Under the pieces are notes generated by a model. The model was not told where the DNA came from and ran no database searches. It saw only the letters and a program-made list of their open reading frames with translations. Of a stretch of 64,000 nucleotides of DNA, positions 8,548 to 20,412 are shown piece after piece. Numbering within the stretch: position 1 is the first letter of the stretch; the number at the start of each line of letters is the position of its first letter. The DNA comes from Rhynchopus euleeides (lineage: Eukaryota > Euglenozoa > Diplonemea > Diplonemida > Diplonemidae): the NCBI GenBank assembly GCA_963210315.1, contig OY723264.1:496001-560000 (forward strand). Direction: 5' to 3'. Position numbers and translations under genes: made by a program.

Positions 8548-11500
8548 TCAGCAGCGCCTCCAGCACACACCCCAGAGGTAGAAGCGGCAGCACTCCTTGG
8601 GTGTCGGCGTTGCAGGTGCAGGTGTCTTGGGCACAGGCGTCTTCGGAACCGGTGTCACAGGCACAGGTGTCTTCGGAGCTGCCGTCTTGGGCACAGGCGT
8701 CTTCGGCACCGGTGTTGCAGGCACAGGTGTCTTCGGTGCCGCCGTCTTGGGAGCCGGGGTGGCGGGGGCCTGTGTCTTCGGTGCCTCAGTTGCAGGTGCA
8801 GAGGTCAGGGGAGCCGGCGTTGCGGGTGCAGATGTTGTCGGTGTCTTGGGAGTCGGCGTCACGGGAGCTGCAGGCGCAGAGGTCTTCGGAGCCAGCGTCT
8901 CAGGTGTCTTGGGTGCCGGGGTCGGGGGTGCAGATGTGGCAGGTGCAGATGTCTTGGGTGCTGGGGTCGGAGGTGCAGATGTCTTCGGTGCCGGCGTTGC
9001 GGGCGCAGGCGTGGCAGGTGCAGACGTCTTGGGTGCCGGGGTCGGGGGTGCAGATGTGGCAGGTGCAGATGTCTTCGGAGCCGGAGTTGCGGGCGCAGGA
9101 GTGGCAGGTGCAGACGTCTTGGGTGCTGGGGTCGGAGGTGCAGATGTCGCGGGTGCAGATGTCTTGGGAGCCGAAGTTGCAGGAGCAGAGGTCTTGGGAA
9201 CCGGCGTCACAGGCGTAGGTGTGGCGGGGGCAGACGTCGTGGGAGCCGGGACCTTGCACCACAGGTTGATCTCATCCAGCCACCCGTTGCCGAAGTAGGC
9301 GAGCGTCTTCACACCTGTGGCGCATGCGTTGCGGAACTGCGCCCCCTGCTTCACCACCTTCCCGTCCACCATCAGCGTCGCCCGCTGGCTTCCCCAGTCC
9401 AGGTCCAGCTCCACGAAGTGGAACACGTCTGTCGCGAAGGAGGCACCGGTCCAGCCCTGGAAGTACCACGTCCCTGAGTAGCGGGAGATGGAGAAGCACT
9501 CGCTGTTGCTGGCGTCACGGAACGACAGTGTCGGGCTCGACACGCTGCCCCCCATGGCCGCTGTGTGCAGGGTGATGCGGCTGGGCTGCGACGCCTCCAC
9601 CAGCTTCACGAACGACACACCCTGCGACTGCGACCCCACCTCCCCCACCTTCAGGCTCCCACCTCCGGCAGCGAAGAAGTCGGTCGTCACGGCCGCTGCC
9701 GCCTGCGGGATCCACGTGCCCATCCCCTCGTCGAAGGAGTACACTGTGTTCGACGGGCAGTTCGCAAACCCGCTGCAGTCCAGCCCACCGTACCCCTCGT
9801 CACACACGCACGGGGCGAGCGGGTCTGCAACGCACTTCCCGCGCCCGCTGCACACACCAGGGTCCGAAGCACCCAGCCCGAAGCACACTGTGTCAGAGTC
9901 CGCCACACGCACCTGCACTGCGCACGTCACCGAGGTCTCGTCAGCTGTGAAGGTGGCGCTGATGGCGTACGTCTTCCCAGCGTGTGCGGCAGTCGGTGTG
10001 AAGCGCACCTCCTCGTAGCGCACTGCCCAGTCAGACCCGCGGTACCGCCGCCCCACCACGTTGCTGTACACTGCGGTGCCCTCGGGCACGTCCCCGCCGT
10101 GCGACACAGACATCGGGGTCGAGTACTGCGCGTTGAAGTCCATGGTCCACTCACGCGAGTGCGGGATCACGTGCGTCTTCCCCACCTCCACAGAGGCAAT
10201 GCACGTGGGGGCGGCGTACGACGCAGAGCACCCGTTGTAGATGTACTGGATGGTGGCCACGTCCCCGTCGCTCAGCCCGCTGCGCTGCCCGATCGGGTAC
10301 GGCGACACAATGACAGTCTTGCCCGGCGCAAACGCGTCTGCGGAGTAGTGCATGATGGAGGCATAGTCGTACGGGCCGACGTCGCGCCCACCACGTGCGT
10401 TCTTCTCGAAGTTGCCACGCACACCCTCAGCCACATGCGAGTAGTCCACAGCGACGTACTCGTCACGGTCCCTGCGCGACTGTTCGTGTGTCATGCCAAG
10501 AGCGTGGCCTTATTCAACTTTACGTGGCGAGCGGCAAAGGTGACGACCAGTGGGCCCAGCGCCACGCATGCCCAGACACTGAACCCAAACAGTGGCTACA
10601 CACGATTCCCACACACGGTTGTCTGCGGTGAGGAAAAGAGACACCCTTAGGTCTCTGCAAAAACCTGCCGCTGGTTAGCAACCTGGGGCGCCACCCCCTA
10701 AAGTGTGAGGAGACCCGGTGGCTCAAGAAGGGTTTCCGGATCCCACGCGGAGTGAGGGTAACTAGCTAGTCTTTACCCATGGGAAGACATGGTGTGTAAT
10801 GCACTCCTACGTTTTTCCAACCTTTTCGGACTTTCATCCCGTCCCCCCACGTAGTGCGAGTCCTATACGCGTCCCGAACGTACTAGGGCCACTCCCACCT
10901 GTACGTTACACTGTGTGAAACAGAGACGCAACTGCGGTGGTCTGACCTCCGTCTATGACAGAAGGGAGGCGGGCTACTCCGGCCCGGAAGCCCGCGCAGG
11001 GGGTCGCCGTGGAGGACACAGGACGAGGGGCGCCCGGCCCCCATTGGAGGTCTTGGGATCTCGGTTCTTTGGGCTCAGGGTTCCCCCTTCATAGACCAGG
11101 TCACCACCCCGGCTATTCCGGCTCCATGCACAAGGCATTTCAGCACCGAGGTAACCACCCCACCGCTGACTCTGTTCACCCCCCGCGCAGTGCAATGCGA
11201 GGGGATTAGCAGGGGCGCCACGTGCAGGCGTCAGGCGGCTTTAACCCCCTCATGCCAAGAGCGTGGCCGATCTCGTGCACGACGGCCCCCATACCACAGC
11301 CCGGCGACAGGTTGATCACGTTCACCTGGCTGGTGAGTGCCCCGATGTAGGAGTTGCAGTAGGACTGGTGGGCGCGGAACCGCACGTACGGCAGCTGGCA
11401 CGACGCCTCGTCCGCGCACTCGGTGAACCGGATGCACGTCTTCTCCTCCCACTCACGGAGGGCGCTCAGCAGACGCCCCTCGTCCTTCACGAGGGGCGCG

Positions 11501-11709
11501 ACGTTGCCCGTCGACCCCACCGTGTCCACAACGTACCGGACGTGCCCACCGGACCACAGCCGCCAGCTCTCCAGGTACGCCACACCGCCCTGTGCCTGCG
11601 CCTCGCGCCCTGCACGCGGCACCATGATGTCCCCCTGCACAATGTCGTAGTCATCTGAGTGTGCAGACGCTGCTCCTGCCGCCGCGAGAAGGCACACCAG
11701 AGTGCGCAT
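8548..11709 (-). CDS. Secreted astacin-family (M12A) metalloprotease, copy 1
   Basis: Exon 1 is 11709-11268 and exon 2 is 10508-8548; joined they give 800 aa in frame. Residues 1-16 are a signal peptide (MRTLVCLLAAAGAASA). The zinc motif HEIGHALGMTHEQSR starts at H145 and exists only after removal of the intervening 759 bases. The Met-turn SIMHYS follows. Next come an EGF-like segment (CVCDEGYGGLDC), a concanavalin/LamG-like domain opening with NTVYSFDEGMGTW, about 200 residues of Ala/Pro/Thr/Lys repeats (APKTSAPATPAPA-type), and a short Cys-rich tail CCRFYLWGVCWRRC. Astacins are zinc endopeptidases; this one is predicted to be secreted for extracellular or vacuolar proteolysis. The stalk is probably O-glycosylated. 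There is no obvious long propeptide beyond residues 17-45. The gene is a tandem duplicate of 14405-17491. Confidence 0.88.
10509..11267 (-). other. Non-canonical intron or insertion in the astacin zinc-site codons, copy 1
   Basis: The 18-bp sequence GGCCACGCTCTTGGCATG, encoding GHALGM, occurs at 11268-11251 and again at 10509-10492. Removing one repeat plus the material between (759 bases) restores HEIGHALGMTHEQSR in frame. No GTATG donor exists here. A GC-AG reading (GAGATCG|GCCACG ... AATAAG|GCCACG) fits. In-frame stops show that the insert is not coding. The corresponding insert in copy 2 is about 80% similar and preserves several stem-loops, for example AGAGAC...GTCTCT near 10640. Confidence 0.7.
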
Positions 11710-12149
11710 GATTGTGTGTATGTGGGCCGGCGAACGGATCAGAACCGTTGCAATGTGCAGGCGGAGCAACGCGAGGGAGTATACCAAACAGAAGCCTGTG
11801 TGATTGGTACGATGGATATCCCAAGAGGTGCAGCACGCAGCACAAGTGCACGCGCCACCCACCCGCAGGGCTCGCTGCCAAGGATCCATGACAGCAAGGT
11901 CAGGGGCAGATAGCAGGTTGCAGGGGGTGCCGAGAGCGATGCATGCTGATTCCCGACGCCTTCCCACAGGCTGCACGTGTGTGTGTAAGCAGTGAATGAT
12001 TTGCCCGGGGTTTGCTCGGTTCGGACATCAAGCAATGACGAAACAACGTATGTGCGTGTGAGGGCGAGGCGTGTGTGTCAGCAACTGTGTCTCCCAGACA
12101 CAGTCATCAGGCAAAAGCAGGTGTTGGAGTGGAGAAGGAAGGGGTGGGG
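11710..12149. other. Intergenic between astacin units
   Basis: This is the leader region of astacin copy 1; no other feature is recognised. The sequence just upstream of the ATG differs completely from that of copy 2. Confidence 0.4.
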
Positions 12150-12830
12150 TGTGTCTGCTGCGCGGTGCTCCGGTGATGCAGGGGCCCTCATTGCTGGCGG
12201 GCTGCGTCTCGAAACCCCAGGTTGACATGACGTCAACACGCACACATTGGTAGGCAGGACACCGCCACACGTGATGGTGTGTGGGATGCTCCCGAAGCAC
12301 AGAATGCCGCGAAGTATGCCAAGGGTTGCGAGGCGAAGGGGGAGGGGGTGGTGGTCTTGACGAGTAGAACAGCCCCCCACAGAGACAAAGCCACGTCTTG
12401 TTGAGCCGAGCCAACACAACCTCACACGATGTGCCGCAACCACTCCTGGGAGGGGGTGGGGGGGTTGAAGAAGACTGGTGCGTCTGAAAGGATGCAGGCA
12501 CACACACCTTGGCACCGCATTGTGCTTTTGAAACACGGTCAAAAGCTCCGTGGGAAAGGAAGCAGGGTTGCCCGGATCCCACGGGGGTAGGGTTTCCAAA
12601 GGGCAGTGCACCTCCATCCTGTGGACGCAACCCAATCTGCTCAACTCACCCCGTGCGTCCCCCCACCCACTCAGGCAGGCGGTGGCAGCGGCAACACGAC
12701 AAACGAAACAGCCACGGCGTCAACTGGGCGTCGCTCTCGCAACTGGTGTTGGGGACCACTCGTCAAAAACACTCTTGTGCTTCAATCGGACTGAGCCGAA
12801 CCTCGTACTGCATAAAATTCAGCGCACACC

Positions 12831-12900
12831 TGCGTGTGTATGGAAGGTCCATACGTGTGCTGGCAACAGTTATTGTTGCACCGTGACATGAGACACAGAT
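12831..12900. repeat. Dispersed repeat R2, copy 2
   Basis: Nearly identical to 7081-7150 as part of the unit duplication; related to 57927-57991. Confidence 0.6.
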
Positions 12901-14404
12901 GACAACATAACAACAGACAGCGAAGAAACAGGGAATCGGGGGTCGGATGGTATAACAGGCAAAGGCGAAAATGGCGGGGGGGTGGGAGTGTCAAAAGAGG
13001 AGAAGTCGGATCGTGGGAGGTCATATTTGAAAAGAGCAGGCGCTTCCAAACCAAAAAGCGAAAGGAAGTGCGTGAGGGAGGAAAAATATATCCCGAGGGA
13101 ATGATGCGCAGTCGCTCAGTGCCTAAATATGCCAGTCTGACACAGATGTTGTTCGATCGCGTCGCCTGAGTATTTTACACTTTCGAGCGAGGGCCCAAAC
13201 TTATCATGCCCGGTGTTCGTTCGAATCATGGGGTGCCGGGGATCCGGTGCACATATCGCGCATTACCTTGTTCGTAACCTGTGAAGAAACCCTGTCTGTG
13301 TGCCCCCGCTGGGATCGTGAAGGGACAGCAATCATGTTACAACAACACAAACCACTGCACGTAATTTGTTTTGTGGAACACTGACCCCAACTCTTCGTGT
13401 AGACCACCCCAGTCTCGTGAGGTAGTGCAAGTGGGGTCAAAAGATCCAGCGAAAATATGGGACACACACAATGGGATTCCCCAGTTGGCTATTCCGAACC
13501 ATCAAAACAAACAATGCTGATTTGGCTTCCCACCCAACTCGCTCCTGCAGTGCCGCCACAGCTGTGGCATGGAAGGAAAAGGTGCATGAAGAGCGAGTGG
13601 TGGGTGAGTCGGGGCCAAACCGAAGAAAAGAACAGAAGGAAGTAAGGGATGGTGGGTGGGATGGGATGGGAGGGAGGCTGGCATGCACGGCACCTGGCAG
13701 ACATCAAAGCGCCAGGTGATGGTGCTGGGGGCTTGCTGTTGCTGATATCCCCAACTGCGGAGAGTTCGCTGGGTCCGCACCGAACGTTGTGGTGCCACTG
13801 ACAAGGCCGCATGCCGTTGTTCTGGTGTGCTTCCTCGAGTAATTTCAGTGGCACCGCATCCAACCTGGCGTGTGAGACGACCAGGCTGTGATGCACAACA
13901 ACAACAACCGTGTTTGCGTCATTTGCATTGGTACTGCGGAAGACTGATGAAGTGAAAGAATGCTGTGTCATCAGTCATCGGCGCAAGTACAGAAGCCGCT
14001 CCCTCAATAATTCTTTGTCAGGGACCTACGCCACGCCACGCGTGAGGCAGGACACGGGAACGGATTTCGAATAACGGAGGCAACAACAAGGGCCTCGCTG
14101 TGACAGGAAGCCTGTTAACAGATGGCAGTGGTGAGGGGTGCCAGCAGTTTGGATAATATGATAAATGCCACCGCAGGGTGTGGCGAGAGTGGCACCGACA
14201 GGCGCTGTAGGTCCGCATTGTGCGTCGTGCAGGATGCAAGACTGACACAGGGACTCGGAATGGCGAGTCGGGCTGCACGCGCACACAGTAGGCACAGAGT
14301 GTCCTGCCAGCCAGAAAACAATCGGTGAAAACCGAAAACGTCTAACAGAAAAGAGGCGCATCGAAGGCCCTTTTTTTTTAAAGTGATGCGGGACTGCTGC
14401 CACA

Positions 14405-17400
14405 TCAGCAGCGCCTCCAGCACACACCCCAGAAGTAGAAGCGGCAACACTGCTTGGGTGCCGGCGTTGCAGGTGCAGGTGTCTTGGGCGCAGGCGTCTT
14501 GGGCAGCGGTGTCGCAGGCACTGGTGTCTTCGGAGCTGCCGTCTTGGGCACCGGTGTTGCAGGTGCAGGGGTGTTGGGTGCTGGCGTCTTGGGCACCGGT
14601 GTCAGAGGCACAGGAGTCTTGGGAGCCGGTGTCGCAGGGGCCTGTGTATTCGGCACTGATGTTGCAGGTGCAGCAGTCTTGGGTGCCGGAGTGATGGGCA
14701 CCGGTGTGACCGGTGTAGGGGTCTTGGGAGCCGGTGTGGCAGGTGCAGATGTCTTCGGAGCCGGAGTTGCGGGCGCAGACGTGGCGGGTGCAGACGTCTT
14801 GGGTGCCGGGGTCGGAGGTGCAGATGTGGCAGGTGCAGATGTCTTCGGAGCCGGCGTTGCGGGCGCAGGCGTGGCAGGTGCAGACGTCTTGGGTGCCGGG
14901 GTCGGAGGTGCAGATGTCGCGGGTGCAGATGTCTTGGGAGCCGAAGTTGCAGGAGCAGAGGTCTTGGGAACCGGCGTCACAGGCGTAGGTGTGGCGGGGG
15001 CAGACGTCGTGGGAGCCGGGACCTTGCACCACAGGTTGATCTCATCCAGCCACCCGTTGCCGAAGTAGGCGAGCGTCTTCACACCTGTGGCGCATGCGTT
15101 GCGGAACTGCGCACCCTGCTTCACCACCTTCCCGTCCACCATCAGCGTCGCCCGCTGGCTTCCCCAGTCCAGGTCCAGCTCCACGAAGTGGAACACGTCT
15201 GTCGCGAAGGAGGCACCGGTCCAGCCCTGGAAGTACCACGTCCCTGAGTAGCGGGAGATGGAGAAGCACTCGCTGTTGCTGGCGTCACGGAACGACAGTG
15301 TCGGGCTCGACACGCTGCCCCCCATGGCCGCTGTGTGCAGGGTGATGCGGCTGGGCTGCGACGCCTCCACCAGCTTCACGAACGACACACCCTGCGACTG
15401 CGACCCCACCTCCCCCACCTTCAGGCTCCCACCTCCGGCAGCGAAGAAGTCGGTCGTCACGGCCGCTGCCGCCTGCGGGATCCACGTGCCCATCCCCTCG
15501 TCGAAGGAGTACACTGTGTTCGACGGGCAGTTCGCAAACCCGCTGCAGTCCAGCCCACCGTACCCCTCGTCACACACGCACGGGGCGAGCGGGTCTGCAA
15601 CGCACTTCCCGCGCCCGCTGCACACACCAGGGTCCGAAGCACCCAGCCCGAAGCACACTGTGTCGGAGTCCGCCACACGCACCTGCACTGCGCACGTCAC
15701 CGAGGTCTCGTCAGCTGTGAAGGTGGCACTGATGGTGTACGTCTTCCCAGCGTGTGCGGCAGTCGGTGTGAAACGCACCTCCTCGTAGCGCACTGCCCAG
15801 TCAGACCCGCGGTACCGCCGCCCCACCACGTTGCTGTACACTGCGGTGCCCTCGGGCACGTCCCCGCCGTGCGACACAGACATCGGGGTCGAGTACTGCG
15901 CGTTGAAGTCCATGGTCCACTCACGCGAGTGCGGGATCACGTGCGTCTTCCCCACCTCCACAGAGGCAATGCACGTGGGGGCGGCGTACGACGCAGAGCA
16001 CCCGTTGTAGATGTACTGGATGGTGGCCACGTCCCCGTCGCTCAGCCCGCTGCGCTGCCCGATCGGGTACGGCGACACAATGACAGTCTTGCCCGGCGCA
16101 AACGCGTCTGCGGAGTAGTGCATGATGGAGGCGTAGTCGTACGGGCCGACGTCGCGCCCACCACGTGCGTTCTTCTCGAAGTTGCCACGCACACCCTCAG
16201 CCACATGCGAGTAGTCCACAGCGACGTACTCGTCACGGTCCCTGCGCGACTGTTCGTGTGTCATGCCAAGAGCGTGGCCTGAGTCGGTTGTTACGTGGTC
16301 AGCGGCGGTGGTGACGACCACCGGTCCCTGCGCCACGCGTGAACAAACACTGAACCCAAGCAGTGCCTGTCACGATTCCCACACACGGTTGTCTGCGGTG
16401 AGGAAAAGAGACGCCGTAGCGTCTCTGGAAAAACCTGCCGCTGGTTAGCAACCTGGGGTGCCATCCCCCTAAGTGTGGGGAGACCCGGTGGCTCATGGTG
16501 AGTATCCGGAAGTCCCACGCGGAGTGAGGGCAATTGGCTAGTTTTTACCCTTTGGGAAGACACTTTGGGTAGTGCACTCCTACGTTTTTCCATCCCTTTC
16601 GGACTTCGTCCTGTCCCCCACAATTGCGAGTCCTCATCACGCACCGTGACTTACTGGACCAATCCCCCCAGTACGGTTGGATTACACTGGTTGTCCTGTA
16701 AAGTCGGACTCAGACACGCATCGGCGGGGGTCAAACCCAGCTCATCGAGCTCGGATGGATCTTCGTCACGGCTCCGTGGAGGGCAGTCGCTGCGGATGAC
16801 AGGACGAGGGCGCGCCCGGCCCCCAGTGGAGGTCTTGGGATCTCGGTTCTTTGGGCTCAGGGTTCCCCCTTCATAGGCCAGGTCACCACCCCGGCTATTT
16901 CGGCTCCATGTAAAAGACATTTCAGCACCGAGGTAGCCACCCCACCGCTGACTCTGTTCACCCCCCGCGCAGTGCAATGCGAGGGGATTAGCAGGGGCGC
17001 CACGTGCAGGCGTCAGGCGGCTTTAACCCCCTCATGCCAAGAGCGTGGCCGATCTCGTGCACGACGGCCCCCATACCACAGCCCGGCGACAGGTTGATCA
17101 CGTTCACCTGGCTGGTGAGTGCCCCGATGTAGGAGTTGCAGTAGGACTGGTGGGCGCGGAACCGCACGTACGGCAGCTGGCACGACGCCTCGTCCGCGCA
17201 CTCGGTGAACCGGATGCACGTCTTCTCCTCCCACTCACGGAGGGCGCTCAGCAGACGCCCCTCGTCCTTCACGAGGGGCGCGACGTTGCCCGTCGACTCC
17301 ACCGTGTCCACAACGTACCGGACGTGCCCACCGGACCACAGCCGCCAGCTCTCCAGGTACGCCACACCGCCCTGTGCCTGCGCCTCGCGCCCTGCACGCG

Positions 17401-17491
17401 GCACCATGATGTCCCCCTGCACAATGTCGTAGTCATCTGAGTGTGCAGACGCTGCTCCTGCCGCCGCGAGAAGGCACACCAGAGTGCGCAT
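14405..17491 (-). CDS. Secreted astacin-family (M12A) metalloprotease, copy 2
   Basis: Exon 1 is 17491-17050 and exon 2 is 16278-14405; joined they give 771 aa in frame. Domain order matches copy 1: signal peptide, astacin catalytic domain with HEIGHALGMTHEQSR and SIMHYS, EGF-like segment, LamG-like domain, Ala/Pro/Thr/Lys stalk and a Cys-rich tail (CCRFYFWGVCWRRC). The catalytic region differs from copy 1 by only a few substitutions. The stalk differs in number and order of repeats, and the protein is about 29 residues shorter. The leader upstream of the ATG is unrelated to that of copy 1, so the copies may be expressed differently. Function by family: extracellular zinc endopeptidase. Confidence 0.88.
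16279..17049 (-). other. Non-canonical intron or insertion in the astacin zinc-site codons, copy 2
   Basis: It has the same arrangement as copy 1: GGCCACGCTCTTGGCATG at 17050-17033 and 16279-16262 bound 771 bases whose removal restores the catalytic motif. The 3' side reads GACTCAG|GCCACG. The hairpin AGAGACGC...GCGTCTCT at about 16408-16428 replaces the differently sequenced stem of copy 1, with pairing kept. Confidence 0.7.
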
Positions 17492-19056
17492 GATTGTCGA
17501 TTGATCGATCGCTATGTTGAGCAGGAACTCTGAGGGAGGTGGGTTGGCCTGAAGAATATAAACGAAAGCCAAATTGGCAAGAGCGTCCAGTTCGAGACAC
17601 ACACGCTTCCACACGTAACACTGACCGGATCAGACAGTCTGAGGTGGGCTCCATGCTGTGTTGAGCAGGAGCTCGGAGGCGTGACGCCCAGCGAACGCAA
17701 TTCAAATGACAAACATCCAAGTCTGCGTGCAGCAGAACCTCACCCAAGACCGGGGCCCTCATCGAGGCTGTGATGGCACTGATCGGCCCACTCTCCAGTT
17801 CGCCCCAGCTGCAACTGTGCATTGCTGGGCACTCACAAGCTCTGAGGCAGGGTGGGCCACGCCCAAGTGTATTTTCTCACGTCTTTTTTGTAGCTCTCCC
17901 CCCGCATCTGTTCCTGCCTTTTGCCTTCGCCCTGTCGCAGGGGCGGGGGAGGTCAGAAACACACGGGGCAGAGCCACCCCATATTTTTGCCGACCCCCCT
18001 CCCCCCGGTTCAAGACATTCGACAGGCACGCACCCCCCACAACCCCATGACCTAGATAGCCTGCACACACAACGGAAACCCTATGATCCTCCTGCCAGGT
18101 TGCTTACTGTGCCACTGTGCCACATGCACACGCCACAAGCGGGGGCGACACCCCAGGGAGTGAACCGCACTCTGAAGAGCTGGATGCACGTGCGTGTGTG
18201 CCCTCCCATCCCTGGCAGCACAAAACGTTGTACCTCCCAGCTTTTCTCGTTTGCTCATTCGCTATGTTGGAATAGCGGACCCCCTCTCCCAGAAGTCCTC
18301 GAAAGACCTCTGCATGCAGGAGGGCCGATACGCTCGTTTGCTCAAACGAGAGCATTCGCCGCCACAGCAATGCTTTGTTTTCTGGGTGCGCATATTTCAC
18401 CCGCACAGAAATGCGCGAGCAACGCGCAGATTTACTTCTTTTCTTTTCCTTCACCGAACAACAGACTTGCTTGACGTAGGGAGACGAAGAAAGTGGGGGA
18501 GGATGGGATATCGAAAAAGGCTACCACGAAGGACATAACAGGGCTAGGTGTCCTTCGCTGATAGCTGGAGATATATAGCTCAGCACCCTTTCGCATGAAA
18601 AGGGGATTATACCCTGCTATTTTTTTTCCAGCCCTTTGGTTGTGATCGGGCCTCCCCACCAGGCCTGCAGGCTGCACTGTCGGTACATTTGCTTATTCTT
18701 TGAGCTCCTGCCCCATTTTCGTCGGGTGACGAAAAAAATATATACCCCCTCCCCCCGTCCCCCGCCACGCTATGGCACCGCCCTCCCCCCCACACCCCCC
18801 CCCCCTCCGAGCAACGGATCGGCATTCTTTGGTGATAACAGCAAAAGGGAGAAAAAAAATGACAAACTCGGCGAAATAAAAAAGGTGGATTGCTACTGGG
18901 GTGGTGGGGGTCGGCGGGGACGAGCAAAGACCTGACGCACGACCTAGTGCCCTCACGAGGGGATGGCAGCAGGGTGTCTTCTGGGGAGGGCACAGCGAAA
19001 GAGGGGCGGGCAGGCCAGAGGCAGGGGCAGGGGCGACTGAGAGGTTACCCCCCAGA
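17492..19056. other. Intergenic, no gene seen
   Basis: This lies between eIF6 and astacin copy 2. It contains a C run near 18796-18809 and purine- or pyrimidine-rich stretches. No frame shows a domain, and no RNA gene was recognised. Confidence 0.4.
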
Positions 19057-20407
19057 TCATGCCAGCTCGTCGACAAGGGAGTCACGGATGCCCTCGAACA
19101 CGCCGCCCTGTTGTGGAGGTGTGGTGTGGCACGGAGGTGTGACGTGGAGGGGCGAAGGCAGGGAGCAAAACATTTCCGAAGCGAACTGCCTTTCTCTCGC
19201 CTGTCTCCCGTATTCTCTGCCACTGGCTGGCCGACATTGTCTTGGCAGGCAAATTTTTTTGTACCTCTGCCCACCCTCCCCCAGGCAACAGAACGGGGGG
19301 CGAATGGCAAAATCATACCGATGCCTCTGCGCGTTGCCGCAGCTTGAACACGCTCTCAATCACGCTGATCTCGGTCGATGTGGTGTTCAGCCCGCAGAAT
19401 GCTGCCCAGTCGTTCGTCACCAGCCCTGCCCCCAGCACCTGCGTGTGTGGTGATGTGAAGGCGCGCACAGCGTCAAAGCAACAAGGCAAATGTAGGTTTG
19501 TCACCCAAAGCGCTGCCAGCCGTCTTTTTCACTGGCAAGGCTCTTGATATGTGTGGCAACGCAACTGCGAAGGCTTAGAAGGCGAGAGGCTGCAGCGCTG
19601 GCTGCGCCTTCAGCGTCATGTGGCATACCTCGCAACCACGGTTCACCGTCCCAGCCACCACAGGCACCTGCAGCAGGGTCGACAGCTCGTCCATGTCCTT
19701 CCGGGGGGTCTTGGGGTGCACGATGCACCCGTTGTTGCTCAGCACACAGTAGCTCCCGACCAGCGCGTTGCCCGCAATCGAGGTGCGGAAGGTCTCAACA
19801 CCCAGCGTGTCCTGCGGATATGGGGCGGTGCAGGGGGTGGGCCACAAAAATGTAAAAATAGACAGGCGGAACGCCTCTCCCACAAACCCGAAAGACCCAC
19901 GCAACAAGATTACAGACAGCCTGACTTGGGGGCGGCCGCTACCATCGATGTGATTGGAGTGCAGAACGCACCCAGCACCGCCTCTTTGATGTCAATCAAA
20001 ACACGCCACAGACATACCCTGACAATCTGCTCCGTCTCCTTGTCCACCTCCGAGTGGATGAGGGCGACGTAGTCGTTGCACGCAATGCAGTTGCCCAGTG
20101 CCGACAGGCGCTCCTCCACACGCTCCACACGCACGGAGTCGGGGAGGGAGTTGCGGATGTGCTGCAGCTCCTGGTCCGACGTCGTGGAGGGCAGCAGGAG
20201 GCCCTTCCTGTTACCCACGCACATCCTCCCGATCACACGCGTGTCGGCGATGCTGCACGGCACCACCGGGATGTGCTCTGCCAGCTCCTGCTCGAACATC
20301 GAGTAGAAGTTCGCGCTCGCCCCCAGGGCCACCAGGCAGTAAGAGTTCGTCAGCTTCGCAAACACCCCAATATCATCGCTCGACTCAAAACGGGTTCTCA
20401 ACGCCAT
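19057..20407 (-). CDS. EIF6: Eukaryotic translation initiation factor 6
   Basis: Four exons, all joined in phase 0: 20407-20018, 19811-19629, 19438-19319 and 19107-19057. They encode 247 aa, the usual eIF6 length. The whole protein is recognisable: [20 protein letters not shown] at the start, [88 protein letters not shown] and the C-terminal [11 protein letters not shown]. The family binds the 60S subunit, blocks premature 40S joining and supports nucleolar 60S maturation. Donors are GTATGT, GTATGC and GTATGA. An acceptor-like TTTTCTCAG lies 5 bases upstream of the ATG, suggesting a trans-spliced leader. Sequence character ([14 protein letters not shown]) is close to kinetoplastid eIF6 as I remember it. 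Confidence 0.97.
19460..19560. repeat. R1-related repeat inside eIF6 intron 2
   Basis: GCGCACAGCGTCAAAGCAAC, AAGGCAAATGTAGG, GTTTGTCACCCAAAGCGCTG and CTTTTTCACTGGCAAGG match blocks of the repeat at 4165-4385 and 6915-7010 in the same order. The intron (19439-19628) is largely this repeat. Confidence 0.6.
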
Positions 20408-20412
20408 TTTTT

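Larger units (their letters stand above)
6170..11709. repeat. Astacin tandem duplication, unit 1
   Basis: This segment matches 12150-17491 along most of its length, including the gene and about 2.4 kb of 3' flank. The main differences are a 291-bp insertion present only here (6727-7017), divergent sequence around 7440-7540 and 8300-8500, a longer stalk-coding repeat and about 20% divergence in the intron-like insert. Similarity ends abruptly just upstream of the ATG, so the two copies have different leader or promoter regions. Confidence 0.85.
12150..17491. repeat. Astacin tandem duplication, unit 2
   Basis: Counterpart of 6170-11709. It lacks the 291-bp R1 insertion (empty site at 12765-12769) and has extra unrelated sequence at about 13200-13500. 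Exon 2 outside the stalk repeat is nearly base-identical to unit 1. Confidence 0.85.

Noticed and set aside
8256-9477. Plus-strand Cys/Arg/Gly- or Val/Gly-rich frames over the astacin stalk
   Set aside because: These are repeat-driven shadows of the Ala/Pro/Thr stalk coding sequence on the other strand.
10509-11267. Group I self-splicing intron in the astacin gene
   Set aside because: The exon-intron junction within the repeat cannot give the required exon-final U with intron-final G, and no recognisable P/Q/R/S core was seen.
13210-13240. TTCGAATC word suggesting a tRNA T arm
   Set aside because: No acceptor stem, D arm or anticodon arm at the correct spacing.
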